Assembly (NCBI GenBank): GCA_933822405.4
Contig: CAKOGP040002091.1
Location: 124,001-188,000 of the forward strand
Direction of reading: 5' to 3'
Length of the DNA: 64,000 nt
DNA from: Cylindrotheca closterium
Taxonomy: Eukaryota > Bacillariophyta > Bacillariophyceae > Bacillariales > Bacillariaceae
Part shown: piece after piece, positions 21,309-31,336 of the stretch
Numbering within the stretch: position 1 is the first letter of the stretch
Layout: the number at the start of each line of letters is the position of its first letter
Notes under the pieces: generated by a model
Databases searched by the model: none
What the model was told of the DNA's origin: nothing
What the model saw: only the letters and a program-made list of their open reading frames with translations
Program-made: the position numbers and the translations under genes

Positions 21309-21643
21309 GATTATTGTTGTTGCTGAAATTATTGAATTTGTTGACGCTTAAGATGTGAGATCATGTGCTGGTGTTCGGGGGAAAAAGGAGGAAAGAATCG
21401 ATGGCTGTTTTGTTGCTTGTCGATCGATGTGAGAGGGTTTTTGCATTTATTTTTGAATGGCTTGTTTCGGACAGAAAGTCGGACAGCTCGCTGAAAATGC
21501 TTTCAAGTCGAATGGGTCGAAACGCTGTGGCCTAGAATGGCCTCCCCTTCAAGGGCCTCCCCTTTTTGAAGCCACTCAAAATAATCAATCCATACAGTAC
21601 TGTATGTCTTATTATTCTTCATACCTGCATCAACAGATTCATC
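21309..21643. other. divergent promoter region, sulfotransferase 2 and COG0523 GTPase
   Basis: This is a short interval with a perfect palindrome TACAGTACTGTA at about 21594-21605, close to the start at 21644. The frame runs open upstream of 21644 but has no earlier in-frame ATG. Confidence 0.5.
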
Positions 21644-23701
21644 ATGGCGAAGCGGACTTCTCCACTCTCCAATACTATCAACAATAGCGATAATAGTTCC
21701 AAGAACAACAAGAACAAGAACAAGAAACGCAAAAAGAACAAGAACAAACCAATGCAGAATGATGCTCCTCCTCCTCCTCCTCCCATTCCTGTCACGGTTC
21801 TATCGGGGTTCCTAGGAAGTGGCAAAACGACCTTGATGAAACACATTTTAACGTCCATGGACCACGGCCTCAAGATTGCCATGATTGTCAATGATATGGC
21901 CGAACTCGACATTGATGGAAAGGTAATCCAGTCGGCTGTGGTTGTCAATAAACCAGAGGTCGTCACTTTGCAAAATGGTTGCATCTGTTGTAATTTGCGG
22001 GGGGATTTGATTCGGGAAATATATCGGATACAACAGTTGGGTCAATTTGATTATGTTTTGATTGAGAGTACTGGAATTGCCGAGCCCCAACAAGTGGCCG
22101 AGAGTTTTTGTGTGGATCCGGAAACCATGGAATTGGCCGTGGAACAACTGACGAGGACTGCTGGTGACAACGACAATACTCCAAATGTCACGGGGAAAAT
22201 GCTCTTGAATGCCGCCAATTTGGACACTTGTGTGACAGTGGTAGATGCCTTGCACTTTCCCAAATATCTGTCGAGCCTTGAACGATTCAAGGATATCTTT
22301 GACGACGGTTTGGATCAGGCTGCCACCAATTCGGAAGAAGAGGGGGAAAAGTCCATTTCGCAACTCATGATCGAGCAAGTTGAATTCGCAAATGTCATTG
22401 TGTTGAACAAGACTGATATGGTGTCATCCGAAAAGGAATTGAATACCAGCCGTGCCCTTATCAAGACCCTGAATCCCAAGGCCAAGGTCATTACGGCTTC
22501 CCATGGCCAGATTGATGTCAAGGAAATTTTGAATACGGGTCTCTTTGATTTGGGTCAAGCCAGCGAGTCGCCTGGATGGTTGCTTTCGTTGAAAGAACAT
22601 GGGGTTAGTGGGGCACCGGGTGAGGCCGATGAATATGGCGTCACTTCCTTTGTGTACAAGAATCGGTCTCCCTTTCATCCATTTCGTCTCTACAAATTCT
22701 TGCGTCAATTCTTTTGCTTTGCCAACGAATGGAATGCTTCCTCGCCCGAATCATCCGTAAAGAAGATTGGCAAGGATGACCAAACAAAAGCTGCGTTGAA
22801 TCAAAAGTATGGTCGCATTTTGCGGAGCAAGGGCAATTGTTGGTTGGCGGGACGGGATCGTCATATTTACGATTGGGCGCAGACGGGACAGATAATGGCC
22901 TTGCAACCGGGACAGCCCTGGTTTTGCACCTTGCCAGCCGAAGAATGGGGAATCTCACTATCCATTGAAGATATGAAAGCAATCAAAGACTCGTTCTATG
23001 GACAAGACGCCAAGTCGGGCAAGAAGATTCCTCACGATTTTGGAGACCGCCAGTCCGTGGTTGTCTTGATTGGAACGGACTTGAAACAAGAGGCCATCAC
23101 ACAAGCATTGAATGACTGCTGCTTGTCCGAGGAGGAATTGAAAGCCCATACTACTGATTTACCGTATGGTAGTTACGCAGACCCTCTCCAACCGAACGAG
23201 GTCGTGGAGTGCGACGGTGTCCGATCGTTATTCATGGTGGCAAGACATGGTCAAGACCAACACTTTCACGTCCCCAGAGGGTCCTCCTTTACAATACAAA
23301 ACTTGTCTCTTTTGTTCCACCCTGTGAAACTCGATTATAATCTTTGTTACATGGTTCGAGTATGGTTGGATAAGACGGATGTGACCAAACGGGGAGTCTT
23401 GTTGGCCACACTTCGGGCCCCTGAATACGAACAGCATTCCATGTGCATGACAATCTTGCCGTGCGATGTGAATGGGGGGGAAATGGATTCCAATCGAAGG
23501 CTTCGTGTGGAAGTGATCGTGACTGCCAAAGACCGAACCGATCCGACTCTTGATTTGATGCAACTTTGCGAGGTGCACATCGTGGGAAAAGTGGAACCAT
23601 TGCCTTTTTCCGAAGATGATGAGATGCAAGCACAAGAAGCCATGACGGACGAAGATACTGACGATGCTAATGAAGACGACGAGGCATGCAAAAGGCAATG
23701 A
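21644..23701 (+). CDS. CobW/COG0523 family metal-chaperone GTPase
   Basis: This is a single-exon protein of 685 residues starting MAKRTSPLSN at 21644. After an Asn/Lys-rich leader, residues 48-63 contain the Walker A loop GFLGSGKTT, residues 112-116 the metal-binding GCICC motif, and LIESTGIAEP and LNKTD follow as further G motifs. The CobW C-terminal domain is seen around residues 330-430 (YGVTSFVYKNRSPFHPFRLY and WLAGRD). COG0523 proteins move zinc or cobalt to target enzymes; the eukaryotic relatives include the zinc transferase ZNG1. This one is unusually long: about 230 extra residues after CobW_C, ending in an acidic tail. No organelle signal is evident, so cytosol or nucleus is assumed. 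A role in zinc allocation is inferred from the family only. Confidence 0.88.
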   Translation: MAKRTSPLSNTINNSDNSSKNNKNKNKKRKKNKNKPMQNDAPPPPPPIPVTVLSGFLGSGKTTLMKHILTSMDHGLKIAMIVNDMAELDIDGKVIQSAVVVNKPEVVTLQNGCICCNLRGDLIREIYRIQQLGQFDYVLIESTGIAEPQQVAESFCVDPETMELAVEQLTRTAGDNDNTPNVTGKMLLNAANLDTCVTVVDALHFPKYLSSLERFKDIFDDGLDQAATNSEEEGEKSISQLMIEQVEFANVIVLNKTDMVSSEKELNTSRALIKTLNPKAKVITASHGQIDVKEILNTGLFDLGQASESPGWLLSLKEHGVSGAPGEADEYGVTSFVYKNRSPFHPFRLYKFLRQFFCFANEWNASSPESSVKKIGKDDQTKAALNQKYGRILRSKGNCWLAGRDRHIYDWAQTGQIMALQPGQPWFCTLPAEEWGISLSIEDMKAIKDSFYGQDAKSGKKIPHDFGDRQSVVVLIGTDLKQEAITQALNDCCLSEEELKAHTTDLPYGSYADPLQPNEVVECDGVRSLFMVARHGQDQHFHVPRGSSFTIQNLSLLFHPVKLDYNLCYMVRVWLDKTDVTKRGVLLATLRAPEYEQHSMCMTILPCDVNGGEMDSNRRLRVEVIVTAKDRTDPTLDLMQLCEVHIVGKVEPLPFSEDDEMQAQEAMTDEDTDDANEDDEACKRQ

Positions 23702-24346
23702 CAGGGTATGAACTAAGAAATGGAACAAGAATTCCAGCATTGTCATGCAATTGCCCACAAGTGTCACTACTAGGGATGACCGAATGACGGCCCAACTACA
23801 ACTTTGGGACCTGAGATGGATTCCTGCTACCAGTAGTGCAAGCACAAGCAACTTGACGAATTCAACGAAACGATACTTTAGATATCAGCTTACTATTAAC
23901 ATAATTCATAAGTATTGTCACTCAACATAGCCATCAACAGAACCTACCTACAATACCTGGTAGGAGGTGCCTTGTCCAGCTGTATCCTTCGATAGCGTGT
24001 CACACCTCATATCTGTGAGACTCCGAGGATGCATATATCGGCTTGCGTTCGCGCCAGCATTTGAGGTGCGAAAATCATTGGCAGGCAATATGTGTCATTC
24101 GTTGAACAGAAACACAAGAAAATCCTAAATAAATCGTTCAACTGCAAATTTCCGCCGAGTACGGCAGCCTCATTCATCGGTTCACGTATTTAGGGCGCCC
24201 TCCAACGCATTCGTTCCAACCAAGATAGTGCAATTCAGGAGTGAGGAGTGTCGGGCGCCTCCATAGTAGCATTGTCCATATCTATCAAGCACATTTCTAC
24301 TTCTACTGTAGCCGCTCATCATACTATAGAGAAAACGGCGATCACC
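23702..24346. other. intergenic, no gene seen
   Basis: This 645-base stretch separates two plus-strand genes. Short frames only; no RNA gene or notable repeat was seen. Confidence 0.55.
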
Positions 24347-26668
24347 ATGGCGAAAGACGAAGAATCTGCACCAACTGACGGGGTTCCCTCTCGTTGGGAT
24401 ACCAGAGAAGATTACTTAGGCGAAATTAAGAAGGAACGAAAGAAGCGTTGTTTCTGTAATTTCTTTGCCTGCATTGTCGTGGCTGTAGCACTTGGAATTT
24501 TGTTTGGCAGCGAAGGATTGCCAACCTCTTCCAGAAGTGCGGCATCCACTGGAGGTGGCGAAGAAGATGATGATGCCACAAGAAGTCCAACGTTGACACC
24601 CATCAGCGTTCCAACCGCAACTCCCACAACCGCCGTTCCCACTGCGACTGCCTCTCCAACCAGAGAACCACTACCGGCAATCGTCACTGGGGGAGATGTA
24701 GTCGTACAGGATGAAACAAATATTGATGCTGATATTGACATCCAAGAATTCAGAGCTAGTTTCGACAATACGACCTTTTTTTTCAGGGCATCATTGTACA
24801 GGCCTACTGCCAACTGGGATGCTACTGTCTTTATGATTGATAATGCAGGTATTGATGCCATTGATTTGAGACAGGATGGATTCAGTGTTCGACGAGTTGA
24901 GAGCCGTCGGAATTTGCAAGCTGGAACTGAGGTTTTCTCTGGAAGTTACATTGAAACGAACGGATTGTCACTTACGTTTGCAGCTCCTGCGGAGGTATTT
25001 GGTGATCTTGCGACCGCTCAAATATGGGTAGATGCCCCTGGTGACCGGGTTCCCGATGACGGCTTTGCAGCATTTATCCTACAGAGAGAGTTCCCTACTA
25101 GAAATCCAACAATGTCGCCTACTGAGAGTCCATCTATGTCCTCAGAGGCTCCTACTGGGTCTCCCACTGAGACTCCAGTTGTTCAGCCAACGGAGGCTCC
25201 AGTGGTTCCGGGTGCTCCCACTATGTCTCCTGCACCAGTTGTACCAGGTGCTCCAACCGTGTCTCCAGCACCAGTTGTACCAGGCGCTCCGACAGTGTCG
25301 CCAGCACCAGTTGTGCCGGGCGCACCTGTTGTGCCAGGAACACCGACCACTACGCCGGGAGCACCAGTTGTCCCAGGAACCCCAACTGTTACACCCGGTG
25401 CTCCAGTTTTTCCAGGAACCCCAACAGTTTCGCCTGGAACACCTTCTGAACCAGCAGCCCCAGTTGTCCCAGGAACTCCAACCGTGACTCCAGCACCAGT
25501 GGTACCAGGAACGCCAACAGTCTCGCCTGGAACACCTACTGAACCAGGAGCTCCAGTTGTCCCAGGAACCCCAACCGTGGCTCCAGCACCAGTGGTACCA
25601 GGAACGCCAACCGTGGCTCCACCACCAGTAATTACAGGGGCTCCTGTCGTTCCAGGGATGCCAACCGTTATTACGGGTGCACCAATTCTTCCAGGAACAC
25701 CCACCATTATTACAGGAGCACCAGTGGTACCTGGAACTCCTACTATGCTGCCCGTCGCACCTACAGATCCAACTGCTTCGCCCGCGCCAGTGGTACCAGG
25801 CGCACCAGTTGTGCCCACACCAACTCTCTTGCCAGTCATTCCGCCTGTTGCAGCCCCAGTCTTTGTTCGACCAGGAGTCCCAACAGCTGTTCCAGTTACA
25901 CCAACGGATCCAGTCGCGCCAGCTGATCCATCTTCGCCAACCGATCCTGCGGCACCATCCGATCCAGTGGTGGCACCGACAATTCCAATCGTTTCACCTA
26001 CAAATCCTCCAACGCCTGGTCCAACCTTCCCACGCTTCCCACCGACGCTATCACCAACGACCATGCCATCTGTTTCACCAACACGACAGCCTACTCCGTT
26101 CCCTACCTTTCCTCCAACTACGGCTCCCCCAACAAGGGCGCCAACTCCAGCGCCAACTCCCGCGCCAACTCCAGCACCGACCCCCAGGCCCACAGTGAGC
26201 CCGACAGCCTTTCCAACAAGGGCTCTGCAAGTTTCCAGGACCTGTCTTCGTGCCACTGATACATGTGGAGATGCCGCCAATAACTCTATGGATTGGGAGG
26301 AAATGAAATGTGCCATCAGTGAAGGTTCTCTCATTTGTACCATGACGGCCTGTAACAAAATCTTCTTTGGCAGCCAATCTGTTGCGGAAGTTTACTTCAA
26401 TAATGGAAAGAATGTGGTGCAAATGTTTACTCAATTTGTCTTGTGGAGTGAAGTACGGGACGGCGGCATTGTCCAGCTGCGAAATGGAGAATTCAACCTT
26501 TCTGGAGATGGGAAAGAGTATCGCTTTGTTTTCCCTACCGAGTTCACCGACATTAATGAAGGCCAACAAATCTTTGCAATTGCAAGAAAGTTTGATGGAG
26601 TCGATATCTACGATCGTTTCCCAGACCCTGGACAACCAGCTTTGTTCTTTAGCCCATCCCAGTGCTAA
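24347..26668 (+). CDS. membrane-anchored stalk protein with PxVPGxPT repeats and C-terminal Cys domain
   Basis: The start is MAKDEESAPT at 24347 (context ACCATGG), giving 773 residues. An N-terminal cytoplasmic part with a KKERKKR cluster is followed by one hydrophobic helix (FFACIVVAVALGILFG), so it is a type II membrane protein. An unassigned domain covers about residues 120-245 (VVQDETNIDADIDIQEF onward). About 350 residues of imperfect APVVPGTPTV repeats follow, then PTxxPT. The last 140 residues hold a Cys domain: CLRATDTCGD, MKCAISEGSLICTMTACNKIFF, ending DRFPDPGQPALFFSPSQC. The same C-terminal domain ends the protein at 29111-30280. It is likely a cell-surface protein whose stalk projects the Cys domain; function unknown. 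Repeat length variation between strains is likely. Confidence 0.8.
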   Translation: MAKDEESAPTDGVPSRWDTREDYLGEIKKERKKRCFCNFFACIVVAVALGILFGSEGLPTSSRSAASTGGGEEDDDATRSPTLTPISVPTATPTTAVPTATASPTREPLPAIVTGGDVVVQDETNIDADIDIQEFRASFDNTTFFFRASLYRPTANWDATVFMIDNAGIDAIDLRQDGFSVRRVESRRNLQAGTEVFSGSYIETNGLSLTFAAPAEVFGDLATAQIWVDAPGDRVPDDGFAAFILQREFPTRNPTMSPTESPSMSSEAPTGSPTETPVVQPTEAPVVPGAPTMSPAPVVPGAPTVSPAPVVPGAPTVSPAPVVPGAPVVPGTPTTTPGAPVVPGTPTVTPGAPVFPGTPTVSPGTPSEPAAPVVPGTPTVTPAPVVPGTPTVSPGTPTEPGAPVVPGTPTVAPAPVVPGTPTVAPPPVITGAPVVPGMPTVITGAPILPGTPTIITGAPVVPGTPTMLPVAPTDPTASPAPVVPGAPVVPTPTLLPVIPPVAAPVFVRPGVPTAVPVTPTDPVAPADPSSPTDPAAPSDPVVAPTIPIVSPTNPPTPGPTFPRFPPTLSPTTMPSVSPTRQPTPFPTFPPTTAPPTRAPTPAPTPAPTPAPTPRPTVSPTAFPTRALQVSRTCLRATDTCGDAANNSMDWEEMKCAISEGSLICTMTACNKIFFGSQSVAEVYFNNGKNVVQMFTQFVLWSEVRDGGIVQLRNGEFNLSGDGKEYRFVFPTEFTDINEGQQIFAIARKFDGVDIYDRFPDPGQPALFFSPSQC

Positions 26669-26903
26669 AGAGTCTGCTGCCATCTCGACGTTTTGGTCGA
26701 TTCTATTTGGAATAATTCTATTGCTACATAGTTCATAACCGATAATACTATCTTATCGTTTCATTTTATACACCTATTTACTCTCTTTGTCGAAATGCAC
26801 TACTCTCTACTGACGGAGTCAACCTACGACTGACTACATCGACTACAACCATCCACAGCAGATTTCAACCCGGAACACCTTTTAGTTGTGCTTATTTCAC
26901 ATC

Positions 26904-28304
26904 ATGGAAGAAGGTGACAACTCGGCCCCTGAAGAGTGGTACACTTACCAGCTAGGAGATAGGAGTTTCAACAAGCTAGGAGATGCCGCAAGTCACCCAG
27001 AAGCAGTCAAGATAGCTACCCATCTCCGCGTTGAAGCTTCCAGAGTTGCATGCAATTCCTTTTTTCGATTCCACGCACTTTTCGCAGTGGATTTGTTGCC
27101 CGGGCTTCAAGAGATTGGAGACAGGGCCTTTCAATACTGTTCAAATTTGCAGTTTATTTCCATATCATCCTCGGTACGAGTGATCGGAGAGCGGGCCTTC
27201 CAAGCGTGCTCATCGTTGAGGACTGTTACCATACCCAAGTCGACCTCCATTATTCGCTCTGCTGCCTTTGGCGATTGCTCGGCACTGACAACCGTCAACC
27301 TGCCCAAGGATGGCACTTTGGAGGTACTGGCGGACTTTTTGTTTTCGAATTGTTCGGCTTTGAAGGTAATACATGTACCTTCCTCCGTCAAGCACATTCG
27401 CAAATGCGTCTTTTCGAATTGCGAGGAGTTGGAAACGATCGAGCTTCCTGTAGGTATTCTGTCAATCGGAAAGCGCTGTTTCTTTGATGCATGTAGTTTG
27501 GTGAATATCATCATCCCATCGACTGTCGATTGCATTGAGGATGAATTGTTTGTGTATGCGCATGAAATCCGAGCGGCGTTCCCACATATTTCAAATGATG
27601 ACGATGCTGGGAGACTCGCAGAAGACGAAGATTATGAAGAAGATTATGACGAAACCAATACTGATTTTGTGAATGCCATGATGACGAGATTTGACGATCT
27701 TCCACTTCACACGATGTGTTACTACCACACCTACTATCCTATCGAAAAGACAATCAATGATATACGCAATGAAGTTCAAGACTGCGATCGAGTCGACGTG
27801 TTCAAGTTCACGCCTGTGCATGTTCTGGCGCTATCCTCGGAACCGAATGTGCAACTTTTCAAAGAGCTTGCAAGATGTTCCGCTCCAAGCATGTTCACGG
27901 CCATGGACAAATGGGGTATGAGGCCCATTGAATATTTGTTCAAAAGTAGAATGCCCGGAGCAAAAGCATCGGCCGACTTTTTGATTCAATACACTGTTGT
28001 GGATCGATCGCAATGGCTCGGTCTTGACCGATGGAGGACCGATATTGCGAATCTAGTCGATTTGCTGGACCTCAGTGACCATAGTACTCAAGACGGACCA
28101 ACCCTACGTTTGTACGGCTTGTTGGAAAAGTTGGAGCTAGTCGAATCCACTTCGTTGGTGGAGACTGCCTTGTGGAAACTTCACATTGATAGAACGAAGA
28201 GTTCATCTACCCCAAATAATGTTGATCGATCGGCTTGCAGGATTAATTGCGGAGCAGAGATAATCATCAGAAATGTTTTGCAGTTTCTCTTGGATGATGG
28301 CTGA
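26904..28304 (+). CDS. BspA-type (LRR_5) leucine-rich repeat protein
   Basis: This is a single exon of 466 residues starting MEEGDNSAPE at 26904. About seven LRR_5 units lie between residues 60 and 230, with the pattern IGDRAFQYCSNLQFISI, VRVIGERAFQACSSLRTVTI, VKHIRKCVFSNCEELETIEL. No signal peptide or membrane helix is evident, so it is probably cytosolic or nuclear. The second half is alpha-helical-looking, with no recognised domain, and includes an acidic patch near residue 240. Large families of such proteins occur in diatoms and other protists, and their roles are unknown. It lies between the two stalk proteins that share a Cys domain, but there is no sequence evidence that it works with them. 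Confidence 0.82.
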   Translation: MEEGDNSAPEEWYTYQLGDRSFNKLGDAASHPEAVKIATHLRVEASRVACNSFFRFHALFAVDLLPGLQEIGDRAFQYCSNLQFISISSSVRVIGERAFQACSSLRTVTIPKSTSIIRSAAFGDCSALTTVNLPKDGTLEVLADFLFSNCSALKVIHVPSSVKHIRKCVFSNCEELETIELPVGILSIGKRCFFDACSLVNIIIPSTVDCIEDELFVYAHEIRAAFPHISNDDDAGRLAEDEDYEEDYDETNTDFVNAMMTRFDDLPLHTMCYYHTYYPIEKTINDIRNEVQDCDRVDVFKFTPVHVLALSSEPNVQLFKELARCSAPSMFTAMDKWGMRPIEYLFKSRMPGAKASADFLIQYTVVDRSQWLGLDRWRTDIANLVDLLDLSDHSTQDGPTLRLYGLLEKLELVESTSLVETALWKLHIDRTKSSSTPNNVDRSACRINCGAEIIIRNVLQFLLDDG

Positions 28305-29110
28305 CTCGGATGATGATTCTACCCTTTTTCTTTTTGATATTGATTGATTGATTCATTCCTCCGAGGACTCGACTTACTACTATCTTGAGTGGAAGGCATC
28401 GTAGTAGATGGGACCGACGAGGTTCGAATAGATGGATTTGGCGTAACGTCTATCAACGGCTGCGTTAGCTCAGTATTCCTCCATGGCTACTGTACTGATT
28501 GGCCTCAGTGGGACTGATACTTGGACTCTTCGTTGGACGTTGGTGATCGTGTTCACAAGAACGATTTGTGGCTGCTCGTCAGAGCTTCTTGGGAGCAAAA
28601 AGGCTGCAACTGCTCCCCCCAAAACCACTAGTATTACTATCATCATAGTCTTGACAGTAACAAACTTGCGAAATTAGTCAGCAGAAGGGTCTTCTGTCCC
28701 AGGCTAGTGTGGTTCCCCTCTACGGTAGCTGCTGAAGTTTGCAACATTTTCTGTTGCCCGTCCATCACTTTTCCCGGATCAAATCGGAGAAGATTCGGAT
28801 CAATACGGAATTCATTAAAACACACATCAAATCTACAGTAGCGGAAGGTTACTTTCCAATAGGTATGCAGGAAGGTACCAGTACTCCAAGCATCCTGTGA
28901 GATGTCTCTCATGAGAACATCTGACAGGTACAGAAATAACTTTACATACTTTGACTGTTAGGTACAGAAGTAGCGTTTCGGTGACCAAAAATACGCACAT
29001 CAGCTTCCGAATTTTATGAGCGTCTGCACAATCTGCAGCCAAAGGAGAGATTGCTTCCACTCTTTTTTGAAAGAAAGCACCTATTGTCAGAATACTTTGC
29101 TGCCATCAAC
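28305..29110. other. intergenic, no gene seen
   Basis: This 806-base region contains only short frames. It includes a weak tRNA-like GCTGCGTTAGCTCAGTATTCC near 28459, but no cloverleaf could be drawn around it. Confidence 0.5.
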
Positions 29111-30280
29111 ATGAGTCATTCGGATGATAAAGAGGAGGAAGAAGAAGTGTCTAACCAAGAAGATACTGTGCCAGACTTGGAAGAGGCTTCCTCCAGTGTC
29201 CAAGCTGCTTCTGGTCCTGTGTTCAGTGAAGAAGATGTAACTGCATCAGTCGTGGCAAACAACTCCTTTGTCGCTGCGGTGGTCATCTCAGAGAAGGAAG
29301 ATCCCAATGGTGATACCGTGATTACCGCTCATCAAGTCGATGCTGGGGATGATCCTGAGCTTCAGGCTCCAGATCGACAGCCATCGAATCAGCCTCCACC
29401 TCCAGCCGCGTCTGCTACGGAACAAACTACGACCAGCACTGTTGCCTCAAATTCTGCCCCCGAAGAATCACCGCTCAATACCAAAATCATGGCCATGAAG
29501 GAAGCCCGCATTGCAACTGAGAATATGGAAGCTGGATTAGCGAATGATACTGTTCCACAGCCTGCGACTACTCAACGAAAGAATCGAAAGGGCATGCTGT
29601 TGGGCATTTGTCTCTGTCTGTTGGCTGTGATTGGAATCATTGTTGCCCTTGTGGTAACCTTGTCGGGAAACGACGAAGAAACGAGAGATGCTTCCTTTGC
29701 CATTAATGGCGCCACTGAAGCACCATCTATCACAGAGGAGAAACTGACATCTGTGCCAACGACAACTCCCAAAGTTGCAACACCAGTGCCTACTACTCCC
29801 AGCCCAAGTCTGAATCCTACAGCACCACCTACTCCTGAACCTCAGTTTTGTTTGCAGGGATCCGACAAGTGCGGTGATGGAGGTGCGTTTGGATTCGGTG
29901 CGGACTGGAAATCCTTGTCGTGTGTGGCCAATACGCAGACACTCAAGTGTACCATTGCGGCATGCAACGAAGTCTTTCCCATTGTTACTCCTTCACGTGT
30001 CTTGCATATGGTGAGTGATACAACCAACCAGCGGATTGAGTTTGTAGGAGATGGTAGTTTCTTTCCCTTTGGCTTTGAATTGTTTGATGGAACCAGCCTC
30101 GTGTATGAGGGAACTCCTACCGTCAGAAATGCAAAGACGGAAGCGGACATTGAATTGCCAATCTCCTATTTTCCCAATCTAGAAAACATTCAGGTGTGGT
30201 TGGAGTCGTCGATTATAGAGCCATTTAATCCAGTCGACCGATTGCCGGACCAGATCACTCTATCGTTCTCTCCTTGCTAG
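29111..30280 (+). CDS. type II membrane protein with the same C-terminal Cys domain
   Basis: The start is MSHSDDKEEE at 29111, giving 389 residues. An acidic, Ser-rich N-terminal region of about 150 residues precedes RKNRKGMLLGICLCLLAVIG and a membrane helix near residue 170. A short Thr/Pro stalk (about 40 residues) then leads to a 140-residue domain opening CLQGSDKCGD and containing LSCVANTQTLKCTIAACNEVF, and the protein ends PVDRLPDQITLSFSPC. The spacing of the six Cys residues and the final DRxPD...FSPxxC agree with the domain at the end of the 24.3-26.7 kb protein. The two are therefore paralogs with very different stalk lengths. It is likely a cell-surface protein; no known domain name could be assigned. 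Confidence 0.8.
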   Translation: MSHSDDKEEEEEVSNQEDTVPDLEEASSSVQAASGPVFSEEDVTASVVANNSFVAAVVISEKEDPNGDTVITAHQVDAGDDPELQAPDRQPSNQPPPPAASATEQTTTSTVASNSAPEESPLNTKIMAMKEARIATENMEAGLANDTVPQPATTQRKNRKGMLLGICLCLLAVIGIIVALVVTLSGNDEETRDASFAINGATEAPSITEEKLTSVPTTTPKVATPVPTTPSPSLNPTAPPTPEPQFCLQGSDKCGDGGAFGFGADWKSLSCVANTQTLKCTIAACNEVFPIVTPSRVLHMVSDTTNQRIEFVGDGSFFPFGFELFDGTSLVYEGTPTVRNAKTEADIELPISYFPNLENIQVWLESSIIEPFNPVDRLPDQITLSFSPC

Positions 30281-30820
30281 AGTGCTGGAAGGGGAGGAGC
30301 ATGATTTCTCTGGGTTTTGCTGCTTGACAATGAAAACCAACGAAATTGAAATATTCAATGTGGGAGCGATAATGATGGCCGCCCGCACTCGAAATGCATA
30401 ACAATACATCTCTTTTAAAATTAAATTATACAAATTCAGTGTTTAATTAAGAAAAAGTACAATCTGGTGGATCTTCCAACAGTCAGGACCCGTCATAATG
30501 TTGGTATGGAAGCAGTTCTGGATGTCCAGTCGCTTTTGGAGGTAGAAACCGAAGAAGAATGGACTTGTGTGATTCCAATCGCGCCGGCCACTCCATCTCT
30601 CATTTTCAAAATACGACGACAGTTCACGGGTTTGCTTTTCATACCATGCAACAATAATACCGGTACTGTACTCTTATCAGCACTCTTTTGGCCTGGCACA
30701 ACAGCAATCAATTCAAAATCAATCAATCAACAAGTGCTGTAGCGAAGCAAAGTTACTCTATATCAGTCGATACAATCCAATAGGAAAACAAACTGTACAC
30801 AAAGACAAACAGAACGAACA
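30281..30820. other. intergenic, no gene seen
   Basis: This is AT-rich at first. Only a 91-codon plus-strand frame without homology signals is present (30467-30742). No gene is called. Confidence 0.5.
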
Positions 30821-31336
30821 ATGCCAGAATTCGCAACCGAAGAAGGACCGGAAGGATGCTATCTCATGTTTGATACCTTGTCGGGAGGCAGACTGCTTTT
30901 GTATTATTCGCGAGGCAAGATTCCCTTGAATGCCATTGGATTTTGGTGTCCCGGCCCTGGCAAGGCCATTCAAGGCTTTAAATTCAAACAGTCCTCCCAA
31001 GAGCTCATCAAGGGCATTGCCGGTGGAGATCAGAATCGTAAAAAGTACTTTAGTGGGTGGTGCCAATTCATCAAACAAGCCAAAGCTATGGGTGGTTACG
31101 TCATTAAGTTCCCCAATGCCGAACAAGGTGGAGTAGAAGTGGACATTATCGGATTCCGAAAAGAATCGGAAGAACCGATTGAATTGGACTTGGAGGAAGG
31201 GTTGATTGAAGTGGCTGATTTGGATGCGATTTCGGTGGTCCCCAAGCACAATCCGACGTTTCGGGGAATCAAGACCATTGTCGAATCAAATTTTCTGGAC
31301 ATGGGGAACTTGGCGGGGGCTGCCATTAACATTTGA
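30821..31336 (+). CDS. hypothetical 171-residue protein
   Basis: This is an intact single-exon frame from 30821 (context AACAATGCC). The protein is soluble-looking, with alternating hydrophobic strands (GCYLMFDTLSGGRLLLYYSRG, GYVIKFPN, VEVDIIGFR) and an acidic helix (EEPIELDLEEGLIEVADLD). There is no signal peptide, Cys cluster or membrane helix. Codon use and length suggest a real gene. I do not recognise the family; a small beta-rich fold is plausible. The sequence ends GNLAGAAINI. Confidence 0.65.
   Translation: MPEFATEEGPEGCYLMFDTLSGGRLLLYYSRGKIPLNAIGFWCPGPGKAIQGFKFKQSSQELIKGIAGGDQNRKKYFSGWCQFIKQAKAMGGYVIKFPNAEQGGVEVDIIGFRKESEEPIELDLEEGLIEVADLDAISVVPKHNPTFRGIKTIVESNFLDMGNLAGAAINI

Noticed and set aside
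25183..26358. 391-codon minus-strand Gly/Val/Thr-rich frame
   Set aside because: Antisense reading of the PVVPGTPT repeat array; the repeat lacks stop codons in several frames by composition.
28459..28500. tRNA-like GTTAGCTCAGTA segment
   Set aside because: Resembles a D-arm, but no acceptor stem or T-arm could be paired around it.
30467..30742. 91-codon plus-strand frame
   Set aside because: No recognisable motif, no good start context, and AT-rich surroundings; not enough to call a gene.
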